Part shown: piece after piece, positions 16,895 through 25,840 of the stretch
Layout: each line of letters begins with the position of its first letter
How positions within the stretch are numbered: position 1 is the stretch's first letter
NCBI RefSeq assembly: GCF_000422785.1
Contig: NZ_AUGS01000002.1
Coordinates: forward strand, 124,001-188,000
Length of the DNA stretch: 64,000 nucleotides
Reading direction: 5' to 3'
From: Pseudovibrio exalbescens DSM 16456
Lineage (GTDB): Bacteria > Pseudomonadota > Alphaproteobacteria > Rhizobiales > Stappiaceae
Notes under the pieces: generated by a model
What the model saw: the letters and a program-made list of their open reading frames with translations, nothing else
Database searches by the model: none
Told to the model about the DNA's origin: nothing
Position numbers and translations under genes: made by a program

Positions 16895-18124
16895 ATGAGC
16901 GCTTTGCAAAACGCGTCTCGGGGTCATTTCTTGAAAAGAACTCTGCAAGTCGTTGGTTTGGGGATTACCGCGGTCTTGGCAGGGTGTATGGCGGGCCCCA
17001 ACTACTCGAATGTTTACGGGCCGTCGACCTCACCGTTCGAGGCCGATACGCCGCCACAAGTCAGTGGTGAAGTCATCGGCTCCGGTGCAGTCCGTGTCGG
17101 ATTGTTGTTGCCGATGTCTGGCGACGGGCAAACAGCCGGTTCCGTGGCAACCTTGTTCAAGAACTCGGCTCAGATGGCGCTGAATGATTTTCAGGGGGCG
17201 GATATCCAGCTTCTGGTCAAGGATACCGGCGGGACTTTTGAAGGCGGTCAGGCCGCAGCCAGTGCAGCCATTGCAGAAGGCGCAGAATTGATCCTCGGTC
17301 CCGTGTTTGCACAAGCCGTTGAGGGCGCAAGCTCTGTGGCCCGCAGCTCCGGGATCCCCGTTGTTGGCTTTTCAAGTGATACCAGCGTGGCGGGCAACGG
17401 GACCTACTTGTTGAGCTACCTCCCGGAATCCGACGTGAACCGGATCGTTTCCTATGCGGCCAATCAGGAACGGCGCTCCTTTGCCGCGTTGCTGCCCAAT
17501 AACTCCTACGGAGCTGTTGCAGAGGCCACATTCCGCCAAGCCGTCGGTCGCACCAACGGGCGCATTGTGATGGTTGAGCGCTACAAGCCAGGCGATGCCA
17601 GTGATATTCGCAGCAAGGTGACCAACCTTGGCCGGTCTATTGGTCAGGTTGATACACTGTTCATCCCCGAGGGAGGCGGTGTGCCCCCGTTTGCCATGCA
17701 GGTACTCACCGAAAACGCTGCCAATATCGGCGAACTCAAGCTGATCGGCAGTGGTCAGTGGAACACACCCGAGGTGTTGCAGTCGCCGGTGATGGTAGGT
17801 AGCTGGTTCCCCGGGCCTGACAACCGCAGTTTCGACCAGTTCAGTCAGCGCTATACCTCCGCTTTCGGGCAGCCGCCTGCGCGCAACGCATCTTTGGCAT
17901 ATGACGCGACGATTCTGGCTGCAGGTCTGGTTCGCTCCGCCGGTCCGGATCGGTTCACAGATCGTGTGCTGACCAACAAGGACGGCTTCTTGGGCATTGA
18001 TGGTGTGTTCCGCTTTACCTCCGCGGGCATGAGCGAGCGCGGTTTGGCGGTCTATGCCGTCACCAGTCAAGGCAAGGCCGAACCGGTGGCCGCTGCGCCA
18101 AGGTCTTTCGCGCCGCAGTTCTAG
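16895..18124 (+). CDS. Penicillin-binding protein activator lipoprotein (LpoA-like, Peripla_BP_6)
   Basis: This 409-residue lipoprotein has a signal peptide ending in a lipobox (AVLAGC, lipidated Cys31), then a type-1 periplasmic-binding fold of the Peripla_BP_6 group beginning VRVGLLLPMSGDGQTAGSVA. In E. coli the matching protein LpoA is an outer-membrane lipoprotein that activates PBP1A, and its gene lies between rsmI and yraN. Here it diverges from rsmI-yraN, so the synteny supports the call. Only the binding-protein domain is present; the E. coli N-terminal TPR domain is absent, as is usual in alphaproteobacteria. The ATG at 16895 has a GGGGA upstream. A strong terminator follows. Confidence 0.85.
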   Translation: MSALQNASRGHFLKRTLQVVGLGITAVLAGCMAGPNYSNVYGPSTSPFEADTPPQVSGEVIGSGAVRVGLLLPMSGDGQTAGSVATLFKNSAQMALNDFQGADIQLLVKDTGGTFEGGQAAASAAIAEGAELILGPVFAQAVEGASSVARSSGIPVVGFSSDTSVAGNGTYLLSYLPESDVNRIVSYAANQERRSFAALLPNNSYGAVAEATFRQAVGRTNGRIVMVERYKPGDASDIRSKVTNLGRSIGQVDTLFIPEGGGVPPFAMQVLTENAANIGELKLIGSGQWNTPEVLQSPVMVGSWFPGPDNRSFDQFSQRYTSAFGQPPARNASLAYDATILAAGLVRSAGPDRFTDRVLTNKDGFLGIDGVFRFTSAGMSERGLAVYAVTSQGKAEPVAAAPRSFAPQF

Positions 18125-18152
18125 ACCGTGCCAGCACAGCGTGTTTAAAAAT

Positions 18153-18185
18153 CGCCCCGTCGGCTTTGTGCTGGCGGGGTTTTTT
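18153..18185 (+). terminator. Rho-independent terminator after the lpoA-like gene
   Basis: CCCCGTCGGC (18155-18164) pairs over ten positions, two of them G-U, with GCTGGCGGGG (18170-18179) around a 5-base loop, followed by six Ts. Confidence 0.88.
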
Positions 18186-18275
18186 GTTCAGGTCCGTTGA
18201 ACTCTTGAGTGCATTCCCGGGGAAATACCGCTAGGAATATGCCCAGTAGGTCTACAAGAGGCAGGGAGCGGCTTG

Positions 18276-19487
18276 ATGCTTTCGGGTAAACGCATTCTTT
18301 TGATCATCACGGGCGGGATCGCCTGTTACAAGTCACTGGATCTGATCCGGCGGCTTCAGGAGCGCGGGGCTACGGTACGCGCCGTGATGACGGAAGGGGC
18401 GCAGCAATTCATTACACCGCTTTCCGTCGGGGCGCTGACAGGTGGCAAAGTGTTTACGGATCTGTTCGACCGGGAGGCAGAGCACGATGTGGGGCACATT
18501 CGCCTGTCTCGTGAAGCAGATCTGATCGTTGTGGCTCCGGCGACTGCCAATATCATGGCCAAAATGGCAGGTGGCCACGCCGATGATCTGGCGTCCTGCG
18601 TTTTGCTTGCAACGGACAAGCCAGTGCTTTTGGCACCCGCCATGAACTCGCGCATGTGGTCTCATCAAGCCACTCAACGAAATCTGAAGGTTTTGAAAGC
18701 TGATGGGATTTTGACAGTGGGCCCGAATGCTGGGGAAATGGCCGAAAAAGGCGAAGCGGGTTACGGTCGTATGTCGGAACCATTGGAAATCGCCGATGCG
18801 ATTGTTGCGCACTTCACCCCCAGTGAAGCGCCCCTGAAGGGAAAGCGGATCGTCATCACGTCCGGCCCGACCCATGAAGCGATTGATCCGGTGCGCTACA
18901 TTGCCAACCGGTCCTCTGGGCGTCAGGGACACGCCATAGCGGCGGCGGCTGCACAAGCTGGCGCGGATGTGACGCTGGTATCAGGTCCAGTCTCGATCCC
19001 GGATCCAAAGGGCGTCAAGGTGGTTCGCGTTGAGAGCGCGCGGGAAATGCAGGCGGCTGTTGAACAATCTCTACCATGTGATGTGGCGATCATGGCCGCG
19101 GCAGTAGCGGATTGGCGTGTGGCATCGGATGCGGCCAAGAAAATCAAGAAGGATGGATCAGGCAAGGTGCCGGCGCTCCAGTTCGTGGAGAACCCGGATA
19201 TTCTGGCGGGGGTCGGAAATCATACGCGATTGCGTCCACGCCTTGTCATCGGATTTGCAGCCGAAACGCATGACCTGATTGAGAACGCACAGGGCAAGTT
19301 GAAGCGCAAAGGCGCTGACTGGATTGTGGCCAATGACGTTAGCCCGGAGAATAATGTGATGGGCGGAACCGAAAACACCGTCCGCATTGTGACAGCAGAC
19401 GGTGTTGAGGACTGGCCCAAGATGGGCAAGGAGGCCGTGGCCGAACAATTGGTGGCGCGGATCGCAAACCGTTTGTCTCAAGATTAG
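18276..19487 (+). CDS. coaBC: Bifunctional phosphopantothenoylcysteine decarboxylase / synthase CoaBC
   Basis: CoaBC makes 4'-phosphopantetheine for coenzyme A. The N-terminal flavoprotein decarboxylase half (CoaC, about 1-185) has GGIACYKS, the active-site His in [26 protein letters not shown] and the PAMNSRMW motif. The C-terminal CoaB synthase half has [28 protein letters not shown] and KIKK. Both halves appear complete at 403 residues. The start is the ATG at 18276 with a GGGAG upstream; the TTG just before it is less likely. The 3' end overlaps the convergent GMC oxidoreductase gene by 4 bp. Confidence 0.96.
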   Translation: MLSGKRILLIITGGIACYKSLDLIRRLQERGATVRAVMTEGAQQFITPLSVGALTGGKVFTDLFDREAEHDVGHIRLSREADLIVVAPATANIMAKMAGGHADDLASCVLLATDKPVLLAPAMNSRMWSHQATQRNLKVLKADGILTVGPNAGEMAEKGEAGYGRMSEPLEIADAIVAHFTPSEAPLKGKRIVITSGPTHEAIDPVRYIANRSSGRQGHAIAAAAAQAGADVTLVSGPVSIPDPKGVKVVRVESAREMQAAVEQSLPCDVAIMAAAVADWRVASDAAKKIKKDGSGKVPALQFVENPDILAGVGNHTRLRPRLVIGFAAETHDLIENAQGKLKRKGADWIVANDVSPENNVMGGTENTVRIVTADGVEDWPKMGKEAVAEQLVARIANRLSQD

Positions 19488-21142
19488 GCGCTGTGTTCGG
19501 TTATGACCTCGGTCGGGGCACGGTCAAGGGCCGCTGCGGGGCGGGCGCGTATCATGTCCGCCGCCTTTTCGGCGATCATGATGGTGGGCGCATTGGTATT
19601 GCCTGAAATCAGGTGTGGCATGATGGAGGCGTCAACGACCCGTAGCCCGGTAATCCCATGCACCTTCAGGTCTGGACCCACAACCGACATTTCACCTTGC
19701 CCCATGCGGCAGGTGCCAACGGGGTGATAGATCGTTTCTGCGCGGGCCCTGATTTCCGCTCGCAACCCCTCGTCCGTGCGTTCTATGGAGCGCAATGGCC
19801 GGTGTCGGTACGGTTCAAAAGCGGGATCCTCCAGTATGTCCAAGGTTTTGCGAAGCCCTGACACCAGTGTGTCCAAATCTTCAGGCTCGGACAGGTAATT
19901 GGGATCAATCCGGGGTGGAGCCAGTGGATCGTTGCTGTTCAGGCCAACTTCCCCGCGTGATTTTGGACGCAACAAGCAGACGTGACAGCCAAATCCGGTG
20001 CCATAGTGCAGCCGGCGCGCATGTTCGTCGACGATGGAGACAACAAAATGATGTTGCAGATCCGGGCGTTCCACGTCCGGGCGTGACTTGAAAAAGGCGC
20101 CACCTTCTGCTGCCGGCGTTGCGATCATGCCACTGCCGTCCTTGCGCCAGCGTCGCATTTCACCAAGCAAGCGGAGGACTGGTCGTACCCCTAGCCCGAC
20201 CAGATCAAGGCTTTTGGATTTATAGCTCACGGTATAGTCGAGGTGGTCTTGAAGGTTCTTTCCCACACCTGGTAGATGATGCCTTACGTCGATACCGTGT
20301 TCCTGCAGTTCAGGTCCGTTGCCGATGCCGGACAACATGAGCAGGTGCGGCGACTGGAAGGCGCCCGCGCTTAACAGCACCTCGCGTTTTGCCGAAACAG
20401 TTTTTGTTTTGCGTCCCTGCTTGTACTCGACACCGATTGCGCGCTTTTCTTCAAAAGGAACGCGCTGGGCCTGTGCGCCAGTGACGATATGAAGGTTGGG
20501 TCGGTCACGAACCGGATGCAGATACGCTGCTGCAGCGGAACAGCGCTCGCCGCGCTTCGCGTCATCATGAAACTGCGTGACCTGATAGAGGCTCACTCCC
20601 TCTTGTTGAGGGCCGTTGAAGTCCAGCGTCGCGGGGATTTGATGGGCTGTGCAGGCGTCAATATAAGCCTGTGAGATGGCACGAGGGCTGCGCTGGTTGG
20701 CGACATGCAGCGGCCCAGAGTCGCCATGCCATTCATCCGCGCCTCGCTCGTTTTTTTCCGAGCCGAGAAAATAGGGCAACACATCGGCAAAACTCCAACC
20801 GGGACAGCCATCCTCCGCCCAACCGTCATAGTCTTCAGGCTGACCTCGTACATACAGCATGGCGTTGATTGCACTGGACCCTCCCAATGCCTTGCCGCGG
20901 GGTTGAAACAAGCGCCGATTATTCAGGTTGACCTGCGGCTCGGTCATGAAAGCCCAGTTGTTAATCGCAAGTGGCTTGCCCGGCACCATGGCGATTATGC
21001 CGAGCGGCGCGCGCACCAGAATGGAGTTTCCCTGCCCTCCTGCCTCCAAAAGGCACACCGTGACATCAGGATCTTCGGATAGTCGCGCAGCCAAGACGCT
21101 GCCGGCGGAACCGCCGCCAACAATAACGTAATCGAAATTCAT
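19484..21142 (-). CDS. GMC family FAD-dependent oxidoreductase (choline/alcohol dehydrogenase-like)
   Basis: A 552-residue glucose-methanol-choline oxidoreductase. The Rossmann FAD motif [18 protein letters not shown] opens the protein, followed by the GMC signature [18 protein letters not shown] near residue 80 and the C-terminal HPVGTCRMG and [17 protein letters not shown] blocks. This is the BetA/AlkJ branch, which oxidises choline or aliphatic and polyethoxylated alcohols; the substrate cannot be read from the sequence. No betaine aldehyde dehydrogenase or BetI regulator is nearby, so a choline role is not supported. The ATG at 21142 has GGGAGGAGG just upstream, deciding the start over a GTG or ATG further out. 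Confidence 0.9.
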   Translation of the reverse strand: MNFDYVIVGGGSAGSVLAARLSEDPDVTVCLLEAGGQGNSILVRAPLGIIAMVPGKPLAINNWAFMTEPQVNLNNRRLFQPRGKALGGSSAINAMLYVRGQPEDYDGWAEDGCPGWSFADVLPYFLGSEKNERGADEWHGDSGPLHVANQRSPRAISQAYIDACTAHQIPATLDFNGPQQEGVSLYQVTQFHDDAKRGERCSAAAAYLHPVRDRPNLHIVTGAQAQRVPFEEKRAIGVEYKQGRKTKTVSAKREVLLSAGAFQSPHLLMLSGIGNGPELQEHGIDVRHHLPGVGKNLQDHLDYTVSYKSKSLDLVGLGVRPVLRLLGEMRRWRKDGSGMIATPAAEGGAFFKSRPDVERPDLQHHFVVSIVDEHARRLHYGTGFGCHVCLLRPKSRGEVGLNSNDPLAPPRIDPNYLSEPEDLDTLVSGLRKTLDILEDPAFEPYRHRPLRSIERTDEGLRAEIRARAETIYHPVGTCRMGQGEMSVVGPDLKVHGITGLRVVDASIMPHLISGNTNAPTIMIAEKAADMIRARPAAALDRAPTEVITEHSA

Positions 21143-21258
21143 AGGTCCTCCTCCCGATGTGACCGGCACGCCTCGCAAGCCGTTCTGGTCACCGTTCAAG
21201 TGTGGCCTATGGTTTCCGCCGGGGCAAGGTGGCTGCAGATGAGACTTAAGCCGAGCTT

Positions 21259-21753
21259 TCAGAAGGTTGGATCACAATCCGGATCAAGAATTTTATGTAG
21301 TCGGTGCGCTGCTGCTTGCGCAAAGCGAATAGTGACAGCTTTCCGTCTGGCCGCGGCCATCTTGTCAATTGGCGCCTCACGTATGATTTCGGCTCCGTAA
21401 TCATCTGCCAGAATGAACCCCGCATCCGCAGGGAAGATGTCCATTGGCACACTAGATGAACTGGCAAAAAACAGCCGATCACAAAAGCTTCGATAGTCTG
21501 GCCATTTCATGTCGCTACGAAAATCGGCAAGGGAGGATTTGATCTCCACAATCCATATTTCGCCCTGCGGGGTCAGGCCGACAAGGTCGGCCCGTCGCCC
21601 GGACGCCAGCGTCAGCTCGGACACCACAGCCAGACCAAGCCGTCGCAAGTGCCGCATGGTTCCGCGCTGAATGGCCAGCGCCTGAGCGGACTGACGCCCA
21701 TCTTCCAACGGATCTTCCAGTCGTATGCGATTGGAAGAAGGTGGCACAGCCAT
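21259..21753 (-). CDS. mmcB: MmcB family DNA repair protein
   Basis: MmcB is a small alphaproteobacterial protein (DUF1052) with a PD-(D/E)XK nuclease-like fold, linked in Caulobacter to DNA damage tolerance. The 164-residue product shows [20 protein letters not shown], then [17 protein letters not shown] with the E-x-K pair, and [17 protein letters not shown]. Its ATG overlaps the stop of the upstream GST-like gene as TAATG, so the two are translationally coupled. I see no exact LexA box in front of the pair. Nothing is missing relative to the family. Confidence 0.9.
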   Translation of the reverse strand: MAVPPSSNRIRLEDPLEDGRQSAQALAIQRGTMRHLRRLGLAVVSELTLASGRRADLVGLTPQGEIWIVEIKSSLADFRSDMKWPDYRSFCDRLFFASSSSVPMDIFPADAGFILADDYGAEIIREAPIDKMAAARRKAVTIRFAQAAAHRLHKILDPDCDPTF

Positions 21754-22505
21754 TAGCTACCGCCTTGCGGGTTGCACTTTAAACCTTCCGTATCGAGCAT
21801 GAGACGGATGGATTTTTCAATTTCTCCGCCACAGTACACCTTACCAAGGCGGGTGTGTTGTTGTTGCAAAAGCCCCTCAATCTGGGGGATTTGAACGACA
21901 CGTTGGGTCAATGCGGAAATCAGAGGAGCCTCTTGTTGCAGCAAGTCCGAAAACCCGGGTAGTGTTTCGCACATTGGATGCCAAAGAGCAGCTGTCGCCA
22001 AGTCCGCAAGGCTCAGCGACGGAGTGCCCAGTAACGTGCCGGCGTTTTTGCTCAGGCCGTGTCGCCTACCCAGTTCTTCGAAAATCTGCATCCAGCGTGG
22101 CAGGCGTTTCCCGCTAAAGTCAGCCCATCCCACGGGGCTCCACATTGCCTCACCGCAGTTGCAGGTCAGTTCTTCAAGAACATCCCCGCAATCTCCCAGA
22201 ACCTTGTCTGTAAGCGCCGCCAAAACGGGATCATCCGGCATCAGACCGTGTTTGCGGCCCAGATAGCCCATGATGGCTTGAAGTTGGTTCACATGGAAAT
22301 TGTGTTCCCGGTCGCACAGCAGTGGCGGTGCCATAAAAGGCACTGGTTGCTCTGGGCAGGGCAACATTTTCAGTTCCGCGATCGTGTCGGGGTCCGTTTC
22401 TTCCTCCCATGTGATCTCCAGATAGGCAAGGACAAAACGGATGAAATGTCCCCTGAACGGAACTGGCCAATAATAGAGTTTGTAGGGGGCTTGTGCGGTG
22501 GTCAT
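21753..22505 (-). CDS. Glutathione S-transferase family protein
   Basis: A 250-residue GST-fold protein. The N-terminal thioredoxin-like half starts YKLYYWPVPFRGHFIRFVLA, the usual first strand and helix of a GST with a possible catalytic Tyr or Ser, and the segment PFMAPPLLCDREHNFHVNQ holds the cis-Pro-like position and glutathione-binding region. The C-terminal half is helical with SLADLATAALWHPM, a common GST helix-6 pattern. Substrate and reaction are unknown. The start is ATG at 22505. It forms a two-gene operon with mmcB, sharing one base at the junction, an unusual pairing that hints at a link with detoxifying DNA-reactive compounds. Confidence 0.8.
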   Translation of the reverse strand: MTTAQAPYKLYYWPVPFRGHFIRFVLAYLEITWEEETDPDTIAELKMLPCPEQPVPFMAPPLLCDREHNFHVNQLQAIMGYLGRKHGLMPDDPVLAALTDKVLGDCGDVLEELTCNCGEAMWSPVGWADFSGKRLPRWMQIFEELGRRHGLSKNAGTLLGTPSLSLADLATAALWHPMCETLPGFSDLLQQEAPLISALTQRVVQIPQIEGLLQQQHTRLGKVYCGGEIEKSIRLMLDTEGLKCNPQGGS

Positions 22506-22595
22506 GGCACTCAACTCAATGTGACAGGCAGGGAATGAACAAACGCGAACGCAACCATCCTAGGCACCTTAAGGCGAGACGCAAGCCTGTAGATC

Positions 22596-23633
22596 TTAGC
22601 TGAGACTGACCGAGAGAGCTGCCGCCGTTTCCCGCACCCTCTCACAAACTGGATAGCGGGCAACAAGCGCGTTCAAAGATTGCACGGCGTCGTCCAAGCG
22701 GTCTGCGCGCCGCAGTATGTCGATTTCCAGCAGTGGAAAGGATTTTCGCCACCGCTTCGGGCAGCTGCGCAATTCCGTGTCTGTTCCAAAGAGCTGTTGC
22801 CAATAGTCCAATACAGCCAGTGCGCTCTCGAAGGTTCCGATACGGGCCTTCGCTTCAGCCCATAGAAGGGCGTGACCCGGGTGGCGATAGGCTAGCTTTT
22901 CCTGCGAGTTCTCTTTAATTTTGCCGGGTAATAAAGTTGGATCCTGGAGGGATTGGCCCAGTTGCACAAACATTTCGAGATCGCTGCGACCCATCTCGCA
23001 TGAAATGTTTTTCTCTTTTAAAATCAATTCAATATCTCGATTGAAGGATTTTATTATCCGCCTAACTATATTGATTGTATAGAGATGGTCGTGACTGGAA
23101 TGTGGGGATTTGAGGCCATAAACGTTCAGGTGCTCATGTGGCGGCAAGCGCCTAATCATGTCATAGCCATATGCATCCACCCAATCGTATAGCCCAAAAA
23201 ACACATGAGTTCGAAATGGCAGGTCCTGCGCCAATAACCGGGTGACATCCGGTGCCTGATGAGGGCGCTGCCCCAGAGCCTCCAAACTTTGAGTTCCCGG
23301 CCCCCCAATATCAAGCTCGGGCCCGAAGGCATAGATTTCACCATCCTGCCGGCGCAGGCCGGTGATCAAGGCGCCATAGGCACCCATTGAGGCACCATAG
23401 TAAATCAGGCGCGAGGGTTTGACGTCATGCTGTGCGGTATCGATCAGCCGATCAATGGCCGCCTCTTGATCCAGGTACCAGCCACTTCCCACATGATTGA
23501 CAAACAGGCAGGCATGTTGCGTACCAGCGAACAGTCGTTCCAATCCGAACTTGCCGCTTGGGATCCGGGCGTGCGAGAAAACCACCACCAAGGTGGTGGA
23601 GTTTCGCGGTGGTTGAAAACGATGCTCCAACAT
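22596..23633 (-). CDS. Alpha/beta-hydrolase-fold protein with helical C-terminal region, unassigned
   Basis: A 345-residue protein I cannot assign to a named family. The first 200 residues read as an alpha/beta hydrolase: strand TTLVVVFSHAR, the nucleophile elbow IYYGASMGAYGALI (GxSxG), and a His-rich SPHSSHDHLYT loop that could supply the catalytic His; an acidic residue in LYDWVDAYGYD may complete the triad. The rest (about 240-345) is helical with a repeat-like pattern (LWAEAKARIGTFESALAVLD ... LDDAVQSLNALVARYP) resembling TPR units. No signal peptide is seen. Similar hydrolases occur beside surface-polysaccharide genes, but none is adjacent here. Start choice among TTG 23642, GTG 23636 and ATG 23633 is uncertain. 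Confidence 0.6.
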   Translation of the reverse strand: MLEHRFQPPRNSTTLVVVFSHARIPSGKFGLERLFAGTQHACLFVNHVGSGWYLDQEAAIDRLIDTAQHDVKPSRLIYYGASMGAYGALITGLRRQDGEIYAFGPELDIGGPGTQSLEALGQRPHQAPDVTRLLAQDLPFRTHVFFGLYDWVDAYGYDMIRRLPPHEHLNVYGLKSPHSSHDHLYTINIVRRIIKSFNRDIELILKEKNISCEMGRSDLEMFVQLGQSLQDPTLLPGKIKENSQEKLAYRHPGHALLWAEAKARIGTFESALAVLDYWQQLFGTDTELRSCPKRWRKSFPLLEIDILRRADRLDDAVQSLNALVARYPVCERVRETAAALSVSLS

Positions 23634-23689
23634 CACGGCCAATCTCGGCTATACCGCGAACCCATCATTTCTCAATTCCGTTCGTGCGC

Positions 23690-25219
23690 CTACTTGCGCT
23701 TCAGATAACCCACTTTGCCTGCGGCTGCCGGAGTCGGCTTGCCAGCTGGCCGTGGTGTTTTACGCTTGGCGGTTGCAGCCTTGGGCTGCGCTTTTTGCGC
23801 CTTGGGCGTGTTAGCGGTTGGCTTGCCGCCAGTCTTGGCACCGGTTGCCAGCGCCTGTGGCGACTGGCTCGCCTGCTTGGGCCCTCGCCGCCGATTTGTC
23901 TTGGCTTCTGCCGGAGCTTTTGCGCCTGGTTGTTGTTTTCTGGCGGCACTCGGGCGCCCTTTTGGGGCACTGCGCGAAGGGCCTTTGCCACGACCGGACA
24001 CCGCTGCACGGCCCTTGCGCAGCGATTTGGGTTCTGCCGTGGACGGGAAAAACTCGTATCCATCCAGAACCGCAATGTCTTGACGGGTCAGGCGCTCGAT
24101 GCTCTTCAAGATCCCTCGTTCTTCAGGGATGACAAAGGAAACGGCCCGTCCTTCCTTTCCGGCTCGCGCCGTACGTCCAATGCGGTGCACGTAGTTGTCG
24201 TCCACGTTCGGCATGTCATAGTTCACCACAACGCTGACGTCGGAAACATCAATACCGCGCGCGGCGATATCTGTGGCCACCAGCACCTTCAGCTTGCCGC
24301 GCTTGAACGCATCCATCGTTTTCTGGCGCTGGTTCTGACTCTTGTTGCCATGGATCGCCTCGGCATAGACTTCATTGGCAGTCAAGAACCTGGCTACCTT
24401 GTTGGCCCGATGCTTGGTTCGGGTGAAAACGATTACCCGTGAAACCTCCTTGGGAGCCAACAACTCCAGCAACAACGCGCCTTTCTTCGTCTCTTCCAGA
24501 TGCGCAACCTTTTGATCCACGGTCTCCACCGTGGTCGCCGGAGGCGCGACGCTGACTTCTTGCGGATCGGTCAGGAACGCATCTGCCAATGCCGCGATTT
24601 CTTTCGGCATGGTAGCGGAGAAGAAAAGGGATTGCCGCTTCTCCGGCAACAGGGCCGCCAGTTCCTTCAGGACATGGATAAAGCCCATGTCCATCATCTG
24701 ATCTGCCTCATCAAGGACGAAGATTTCAAGGTCATCAAAATGCACCGCATTTCGGCGATGCAAGTCCATCAACCGGCCGGGTGTCGCTACGAGCACATCT
24801 AGCCCCCGTTGCAGGTCTCGAATCTGCCGCTGCATGGGCACGCCGCCCACCACGCAGGCAATGTTCATGGGCAGGCGCCCGGCATAGCCTTTCATGGCGG
24901 TGGTGATCTGGTCTGCAAGTTCGCGGGTCGGGGCCAACACAAGAGAACGAACCCCGCGCGGTGATGCGCGGAACCGGCTTTCGTTGAGCCTTTGTATCAG
25001 AGGCAACGAAAACGCTGCGGTTTTCCCAGTGCCCGTTTGTGCGAGGCCGAGCAGATCATGGCCTTCAAGCACAATCGGGATTGCTTGGCGCTGGATCGGA
25101 GTAGGTTCTCCGTAGTTTTTGTTTTCCAAAGCCAGCAGGAGCGGCTTGGACAAGCCAAGACCTTCAAAAGAATTCAAACTGTGTACTTTCATTTGGCAGC
25201 CCGGCGGTGCCTTATGCAC
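23690..25219 (-). CDS. DEAD-box RNA helicase, RhlE type
   Basis: A 509-residue ATP-dependent RNA helicase. All core motifs are present: the Q motif PTPIQRQAIPIVL, Walker A AQTGTGKT, PTRELADQ, VLDEADQMMDMGF (DEAD box), SATMP, VFTRTKHRANKVARFL and HRIGRTARAG. The core ends near residue 385; the remaining 120 residues are a basic, Lys/Ala/Pro-rich tail that probably binds RNA nonspecifically, as in RhlE and related cold-shock helicases. The ATG at 25219 has a GAGG five bases upstream; an internal ATG at 25192 matches the family N terminus (MKVHSLNSFEGLGL) but lacks a good site. It is divergent from the ArsR-type regulator. Confidence 0.93.
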   Translation of the reverse strand: MHKAPPGCQMKVHSLNSFEGLGLSKPLLLALENKNYGEPTPIQRQAIPIVLEGHDLLGLAQTGTGKTAAFSLPLIQRLNESRFRASPRGVRSLVLAPTRELADQITTAMKGYAGRLPMNIACVVGGVPMQRQIRDLQRGLDVLVATPGRLMDLHRRNAVHFDDLEIFVLDEADQMMDMGFIHVLKELAALLPEKRQSLFFSATMPKEIAALADAFLTDPQEVSVAPPATTVETVDQKVAHLEETKKGALLLELLAPKEVSRVIVFTRTKHRANKVARFLTANEVYAEAIHGNKSQNQRQKTMDAFKRGKLKVLVATDIAARGIDVSDVSVVVNYDMPNVDDNYVHRIGRTARAGKEGRAVSFVIPEERGILKSIERLTRQDIAVLDGYEFFPSTAEPKSLRKGRAAVSGRGKGPSRSAPKGRPSAARKQQPGAKAPAEAKTNRRRGPKQASQSPQALATGAKTGGKPTANTPKAQKAQPKAATAKRKTPRPAGKPTPAAAGKVGYLKRK

Positions 25220-25477
25220 GCCTCAACTGCGGGGATAATGCGATCAGGAATTGAAACACATGGGTTGCGCATCACCAATCGGACCTCCCATACGTAGGAT
25301 AGTCTTGTATTTGGTATTGTTCTATGGTGCCATTCCATAAATAGCGCGCAAGACCCTTTTCACCGCTGTGATGTTTCGATAACTAGCAAAAGTCAAGATA
25401 TTTGTGTGATTGAGGTTTATCAGGGCCCAACGTGTCGCCCTCACACAACAGCAAGGATCAAGGAAGAGCAGACGCCC

Positions 25478-25819
25478 GTGCAGAACATGGATATAGAACA
25501 ACTGGAACACAAAGCAGAGCAAGCCGCCGGGCTACTTTCGTCAATGGCGCATACCAAGCGCTTGATGGTTCTCTGCCGTTTGTTGCAGGGCGAATGCGCG
25601 GTGGGTGAACTGGCAACGGCTGTGGGGCTCAGCCAATCGGCACTCAGCCAACACCTTGCCAAGATGCGTGCTGCCGAACTGGTCACGACCCGGCGCAGCG
25701 CGCAGACCATTTATTACTCGCTTGCCAGCGATGAAGTGGCTGCCGTTCTGGAAACGCTGTATGGTCTTTACTGTGCACCGACAGAGCCTGTGAGCGAAGA
25801 CGAAAAACTGCAAGCCTGA
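25478..25819 (+). CDS. ArsR-family regulator resembling BigR/SqrR persulfide sensors
   Basis: A 113-residue winged-helix repressor of the ArsR family. The DNA-recognition helix reads GLSQSALSQHLAKMRAAELV. Two cysteines stand in positions typical of the BigR/SqrR/YgaV subgroup, one in HTKRLMVLCRLLQGE and one in LETLYGLYCAP, where they form a di- or tetrasulfide when sulfane sulfur rises; a metal site of the ArsR/SmtB type is not evident. A third Cys lies in QGECAVGEL. The usual targets (sulfide:quinone reductase, persulfide dioxygenase, BlhA) are not nearby. The start is GTG 25478 or ATG 25487. A short inverted repeat, TATGG-N7-CCATA at 25323-25339, is a possible but weak operator. Confidence 0.8.
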   Translation: MQNMDIEQLEHKAEQAAGLLSSMAHTKRLMVLCRLLQGECAVGELATAVGLSQSALSQHLAKMRAAELVTTRRSAQTIYYSLASDEVAAVLETLYGLYCAPTEPVSEDEKLQA

Positions 25820-25840
25820 CGCTGAACAAACCAGGCTTGC
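25810..25840. terminator. Bidirectional stem-loop between convergent genes
   Basis: GCAAGCCTG (25810-25818) is the exact reverse complement of CAGGCTTGC (25832-25840), with a 13-base loop. It fills the 21-bp gap between the ArsR gene and the convergent DedA/PAP2 gene and overlaps the ArsR stop codon. The lack of a T-run keeps confidence moderate. Confidence 0.5.

Noticed and set aside
22537-22550. GAAC-N6-GAAC upstream of the GST-mmcB pair as a LexA box
   Set aside because: The alphaproteobacterial LexA site needs seven bases between half-sites; six shifts the repeats off the helical face. Kept only as a near-miss.
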